IMG/VR virus record: IMGVR_UViG_3300032323_001363
Span: 1-50,876 of that record
DNA length: 50,876 nucleotides
From: a virus
Direction: 5' to 3' (one strand)
Shown: piece by piece, positions 48,176-50,876 of the stretch
How the letters are laid out: every line of letters starts with the position of its first letter
Numbering within the stretch: position 1 is the first letter of the stretch
The notes under the pieces: generated by a model
Seen by the model: only the letters and a program-made list of their open reading frames with translations
Told to the model about the DNA's origin: nothing
Databases searched by the model: none
Position numbers and translations under genes: made by a program

Positions 48176-48709
48176 ATGAAAACAGTTGGACATAAATTAG
48201 AAAAATTTGCCGTAACAGGCGTTAACCCAGGTAGTGATAATTTTTTCACTATCACAGAAGAGTCATTTCCAGGTAAATGGAAAGTAATTGCATACTATCC
48301 AAAGGACTTTACATTCGTTTGTCCTACAGAGATTGTAGCCTATGACAAACTGTTTCAAGACTTTGCTGACCGTGATGCAGTATTGCTCACAGGATCCACA
48401 GACAACGAGTTCTGCAAACTAGCATGGCAAGCCGCTCACGAGGATCTTAAGAAGATCAAACACATTCAGTTCGCTGACACACAACGCGGTGAGTTATCAT
48501 TGATTGATCAACTAGGTGTGTTCTACGCACCAGCAGGTGCCGCACTTCGTGCCACATTCATTGTTGATCCTAACAATGAAATTCAACACGTAACTGTTAA
48601 CAACTTGAACGTTGGTCGCTCATCAGACGAAACACTTCGTATTCTTGACGCATTACAAACTGGCGAAAAGTGTGCATGTAACCGTACAGTGGGCGGGGAG
48701 ACTCTATAA
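48176..48709 (+). CDS. ahpC: Peroxiredoxin AhpC (177 aa)
   Basis: YYPKDFTFVCPTEIVAYDK holds the peroxidatic Cys49. GSTDNEFCKLAW and LRATFIVDP follow family order, and Cys166/Cys168 near the C-terminus (GEKCACNRTVGG) provide the resolving cysteine. It removes hydroperoxides in the cytoplasm; AhpD is the usual reducing partner in this subtype. AAGGAGA precedes ATG. It overlaps ahpD by 1 nt (TAATG). Confidence 0.96.
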   Translation: MKTVGHKLEKFAVTGVNPGSDNFFTITEESFPGKWKVIAYYPKDFTFVCPTEIVAYDKLFQDFADRDAVLLTGSTDNEFCKLAWQAAHEDLKKIKHIQFADTQRGELSLIDQLGVFYAPAGAALRATFIVDPNNEIQHVTVNNLNVGRSSDETLRILDALQTGEKCACNRTVGGETL

Positions 48710-49224
48710 TGACTGCTTGGGTAGATCAACTTAAAGACACTATTCCTGACTATGCCAAAGACACACGTCTTAACATCGATGCAGTAGTTAAGCGTTCAAC
48801 TCTACCCCAAGAAGAAGCAGAAGCAGTTGCATTGGCAGCGGCTTTTGCCTCTGGCAATACTAAATTGTGGACTTGGATGCAGAGTCAGATTGCTGACCAA
48901 AAAGAAGCAGAAGCCGCAATCACAGCCGCTAGTCTAATGGCCATGAACAACGTTTGGTATCCTTATGTTGAAATGGCTGAAGATGCTAATCTTAGCGGCC
49001 TGCCTCCACAGTTGCGTATGAATGCCATTTCAACACATGGCGGCACTACACAAGAAAGATTTGAAGCATACGCATTGTCTGCTTCAATTGTAGGCAAGTG
49101 TCACTTCTGTGTGAAAGCACATTACGAAACATTAAAAAAAGCAGGGTACACAGTAGAACAACTCCGAGATATTGGACGTATTGCCGCAGTTATTACGGCT
49201 GTAGCAAGAGTTCTTAATGGTTAA
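48709..49224 (+). CDS. ahpD: Alkylhydroperoxidase AhpD (171 aa)
   Basis: GKCHFCVKAHYETLKKAG has Cys131, Cys134 and His138, with Glu117 upstream, matching the catalytic set of AhpD. Length equals that of mycobacterial AhpD (~177). It reduces AhpC via a lipoyl partner, and has some peroxidase activity of its own. The pair is complete and terminator-bounded. Confidence 0.95.
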   Translation: MTAWVDQLKDTIPDYAKDTRLNIDAVVKRSTLPQEEAEAVALAAAFASGNTKLWTWMQSQIADQKEAEAAITAASLMAMNNVWYPYVEMAEDANLSGLPPQLRMNAISTHGGTTQERFEAYALSASIVGKCHFCVKAHYETLKKAGYTVEQLRDIGRIAAVITAVARVLNG

Positions 49225-49242
49225 TTTAACGTAGTTAATTTG

Positions 49243-49271
49243 GGGCCCGGTTTATCCGGGCTTTCTTTTTG
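49243..49271 (+). terminator. Terminator after ahpD
   Basis: GCCCGG-TTTAT-CCGGGC stem followed by TTTCTTTTT. Confidence 0.9.
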
Positions 49272-49302
49272 GCGGGGATAATTAATATACAGTGAGGATA
49301 AT

Positions 49303-49725
49303 ATGTTAACAACAGAATTGAAATTACAAGATTGGTTCAAACTTGAATTTAAAGAATGCTATTATGGGAATGGCATAGTACTTGAAGCAGATATCATAGA
49401 CTATGATAAATCTTTAGGTGAACTACCCGACGTTGCGAAAAAACTATATTTTAGAGTGGGTATGGGTCCTTATAATTATGCCTTTCCTGCAAATTCAGGA
49501 TGGGGCTCACCAGAACCTGCATTAGATAAAGGGTTTCCAGTTCCGCTTCCAGAAGTTCAAATAACCAGACCAAACAATTATGTGTGTTGGAGACTACCAC
49601 AGCATGAACGCCGCCTTTGGCAAGCAGGTGATCCAGTATATTTTGGGTACTATTTCAAAGACAATCCTGTAGAATTTGAATTAGATCCAAAAACAGCAGA
49701 AATACTACGAAAAGATTTTGACTGA
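49303..49725 (+). CDS. Hypothetical protein (140 aa)
   Basis: Unrecognised. ATG with GAGGAT upstream. The middle segment MGPYNYAFPANSGWGSPEPALDKGFPVPLPEVQ is Pro/Gly-rich and the C-terminus acidic. Soluble. It lies between two strong regulatory regions and is probably a single-gene unit. Confidence 0.65.
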   Translation: MLTTELKLQDWFKLEFKECYYGNGIVLEADIIDYDKSLGELPDVAKKLYFRVGMGPYNYAFPANSGWGSPEPALDKGFPVPLPEVQITRPNNYVCWRLPQHERRLWQAGDPVYFGYYFKDNPVEFELDPKTAEILRKDFD

Positions 49726-49754
49726 TTGACAACCTCCAAACTTGATGCTATAAT
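49726..49754 (+). promoter_or_regulatory. Perfect sigma70 promoter with 11-nt inverted repeat
   Basis: TTGACA (49726-49731) and TATAAT (49749-49754), exactly 17 nt apart. AACCTCCAAAC (49731-49741) in the spacer is a perfect reverse complement of GTTTGGAGGTT (49772-49782), which contains the GGAGG ribosome site. The repeat could be an operator for autoregulation, binding both DNA flanks of the -10 box. Confidence 0.9.
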
Positions 49755-49786
49755 ATTAGCATTGTTTAATAGTTTGGAGGTTTCTT

Positions 49787-50176
49787 TTGAGTATGCATCT
49801 TGAAGGCCCGTGGCTTAGTACCACTGGCAAGAAAAAGACTAAACGAAAGTTCGCTTCAGCAGAACACGCTCGCAAGGCTCGTGAACAGGCAGAGTCTTGG
49901 AACGAACTGCAAAAAAAGTGGGGTATGACTACCAAAGAAAAGAAACGTAGTCCAAATACGTCATCTTTGAGTGACAATTATAGATTGTCAATTCCCGAAG
50001 GCCGTAACACCACAGCACATATTAAAAGTGTTAACACCGGTGGCAATGCGGTGTTGAAACCAAGCCCAGTCTATACCGGAACCAAAGTAAAAGGTATCGC
50101 TACAATGCACAAGTCAAATGCTGTTCCAGTATTTTCAGACGAAGAAGCCGTTGATATTTCTAAGATGCGGAGATAA
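49787..50176 (+). CDS. Basic hypothetical protein (129 aa)
   Basis: Starts with TTG at 49787, 6 nt after GGAGG, or ATG at 49793, 12 nt after. The first gives better spacing. The N-terminal 60 residues are Lys/Arg rich with a helix (FASAEHARKAREQAESWNELQKKW). The rest is low in structure, with a C-terminal acidic stretch. It may bind nucleic acid. It is promoter-proximal in a strongly read operon. Confidence 0.7.
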   Translation: MSMHLEGPWLSTTGKKKTKRKFASAEHARKAREQAESWNELQKKWGMTTKEKKRSPNTSSLSDNYRLSIPEGRNTTAHIKSVNTGGNAVLKPSPVYTGTKVKGIATMHKSNAVPVFSDEEAVDISKMRR

Positions 50177-50178
50177 TT

Positions 50179-50622
50179 GTGAGTTTTAAAATTTATGAAT
50201 CACAAATTTATAAAGAATTTCGAGATCTAAAAAATGAAGATCCAATTTTTTACAAAGACGATTTCTATAATGTTAAAGAAATTTTAACTTTTCTTGCAGC
50301 CAATCTTCGTCGTGCTGCTAATCGGGGCGATGCATCACAGAAGATCGAAGTTAACCTTGATTATGTTTACAATGTTGGCGCCTCACAAGATTTTTTATGT
50401 GCCTTAACCGGAGACGAACTTGAGTTTACTAGAGGCGGTCAAACTTGGTTGGGTAAATGGTGCAACCCAAATAGTTGTACTATCGATCGAATCGACAGTG
50501 ACAAAGGATATGTTGAAGGCAACATCCAATTGATCACCTGGAAGGCAAACTGTCTTAAACAACATCTAGACAATAACGAATTTATTGAATTCTGTAAAGA
50601 TGTTGCTCGTTGGAACAAATAA
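50179..50622 (+). CDS. HNH-like nuclease or its relative (147 aa)
   Basis: GTG start 2 nt after the preceding stop. Residues ~75-130 read CALTGDELEFTRGG...CTIDRIDSDKGYVEGNIQLITWKANCLK. The DRIDSDKGYVEGN block is typical of small phage HNH nucleases, with Asn as the third residue. The first His of the motif appears to be replaced (TIDRI), so it may be inactive or atypical. Confidence 0.75.
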   Translation: MSFKIYESQIYKEFRDLKNEDPIFYKDDFYNVKEILTFLAANLRRAANRGDASQKIEVNLDYVYNVGASQDFLCALTGDELEFTRGGQTWLGKWCNPNSCTIDRIDSDKGYVEGNIQLITWKANCLKQHLDNNEFIEFCKDVARWNK

Positions 50623-50655
50623 ATTTCAAAATGCGTCAATAATTTAGGATTTTTG

Positions 50656-50664
50656 TGCTATAAT
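50656..50664 (+). promoter_or_regulatory. Extended -10 promoter
   Basis: TGCTATAAT, an extended -10 without a good -35 box. A small hairpin GTTTC-GCAAA-GAAAC lies in the leader (about 50691-50705). Confidence 0.5.
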
Positions 50665-50725
50665 AGAGAAAGTATGCTATATATAACTACGTTTCGCAAA
50701 GAAACTAAGATAGTTGATCTAAAGT

Positions 50726-50876
50726 ATGTCAAAAGCAGAAACAGATCCGCGAGTCTTGGCCTATGAGAAACCCGTGAGATTCGGGCGGTCAAGGCTCCAA
50801 AGGCACATGAGTTATGAGATCATGCGTCCAATGGAGACAACTACACGAACCCAGGGTTCACCATTAGAGCCCCGTG
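50726..50876 (+). CDS. Partial gene at the window edge
   Basis: Open from ATG through the end of the window (50 codons, no stop): begins MSKAETDPRVLAYEKPVRFG and is Arg-rich. No family recognised. It is preceded by the extended -10 promoter and a leader hairpin, but no clear ribosome site is seen, so the reading frame itself is not certain. Confidence 0.4.
   Translation, partial: MSKAETDPRVLAYEKPVRFGRSRLQRHMSYEIMRPMETTTRTQGSPLEPR

Noticed and set aside
1-50876. Interpretation as bacterial chromosome because of many metabolic genes
   Set aside because: Fibre, tailspike, PAAR, exonuclease, ligase, RNR and late-promoter signals are distributed throughout, genes overlap in phage style, and no host housekeeping operon such as ribosomal or ATP synthase genes appears.

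Overview
The window reads as part of a large tailed (T4-like) bacteriophage genome, not a bacterial chromosome. Genes are packed head to tail with ATGA, TAATG or GTGA overlaps. They include tail-fibre, tailspike and PAAR-spike proteins, a PD-(D/E)XK exonuclease, an ATP-dependent DNA ligase, HNH nucleases and class I ribonucleotide reductase. A T4-late-promoter-like motif (TAAATA, best copy TATAAATA) recurs upstream of many operons. The host should be a Gram-negative proteobacterium: the phage carries ADP-heptose synthesis genes, an LpxH-like phosphatase and lipoprotein-type signals. 5-aminolevulinate synthase and a circularly permuted two-piece tmRNA point to an alphaproteobacterial connection. 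A DUF3563-like protein and a phasin-like protein instead resemble betaproteobacterial families, so the host class stays open.

Layout. 1-5.1 kb: tail-fibre-like protein, two 2-oxoglutarate/Fe(II) oxygenases, a lipoprotein, an AlgH/YqgE protein and a SPASM-type protein that lacks radical SAM cysteines. 5.1-9.5 kb, minus strand: DNA ligase, a beta-class DNA methyltransferase, a candidate restriction-type nuclease and an HNH nuclease. 9.6-13.9 kb: ClpP, then an SGNH-like protein, a cupin and four ADP-heptose enzymes, with ALA synthase convergent at 13.9-15.1 kb. 15.1-23.5 kb: virion and adhesin genes, a twitch radical SAM protein, an exported nuclease and large capsid-targeted candidates. 23.5-29 kb: a structured RNA candidate, LpxH-like phosphatase, glycosyltransferase, a TerC transporter behind a yybP-ykoY Mn2+ riboswitch, a HAD phosphatase, a fatty acid desaturase and several small promoter-driven genes. 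29-37.4 kb: structural or internal-head genes, an exonuclease and a tailspike. 37.4-44 kb: nrdA, a class II aldolase, nrdB, glutaredoxin and a B12-type radical SAM protein. 44-50.9 kb: PAAR spike, DUF454 protein, two more oxygenases, cold-shock protein, permuted tmRNA, nitrilase, AhpC/AhpD, an HNH nuclease and a truncated gene at the edge.

Two themes stand out. First, up to eleven proteins share a short N-terminus of the type MR(I/F)xE(I/L)LxE, resembling the T4 capsid-targeting sequence cut by the prohead protease. This suggests a large cargo packaged in the head and possibly injected with the DNA; it includes a nucleotidyltransferase-like protein and a protein with a ligase-like KWDG motif. 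Second, many genes handle redox, metals and surface chemistry: Mn2+ riboswitch plus TerC, AhpC/AhpD, ALA synthase, glutaredoxin, four Fe(II) oxygenases, desaturase, heptose and lipid A type enzymes. The phage therefore appears to remodel its host's envelope and metal/peroxide balance during infection. Family calls come from motif reading only; no database search was run.
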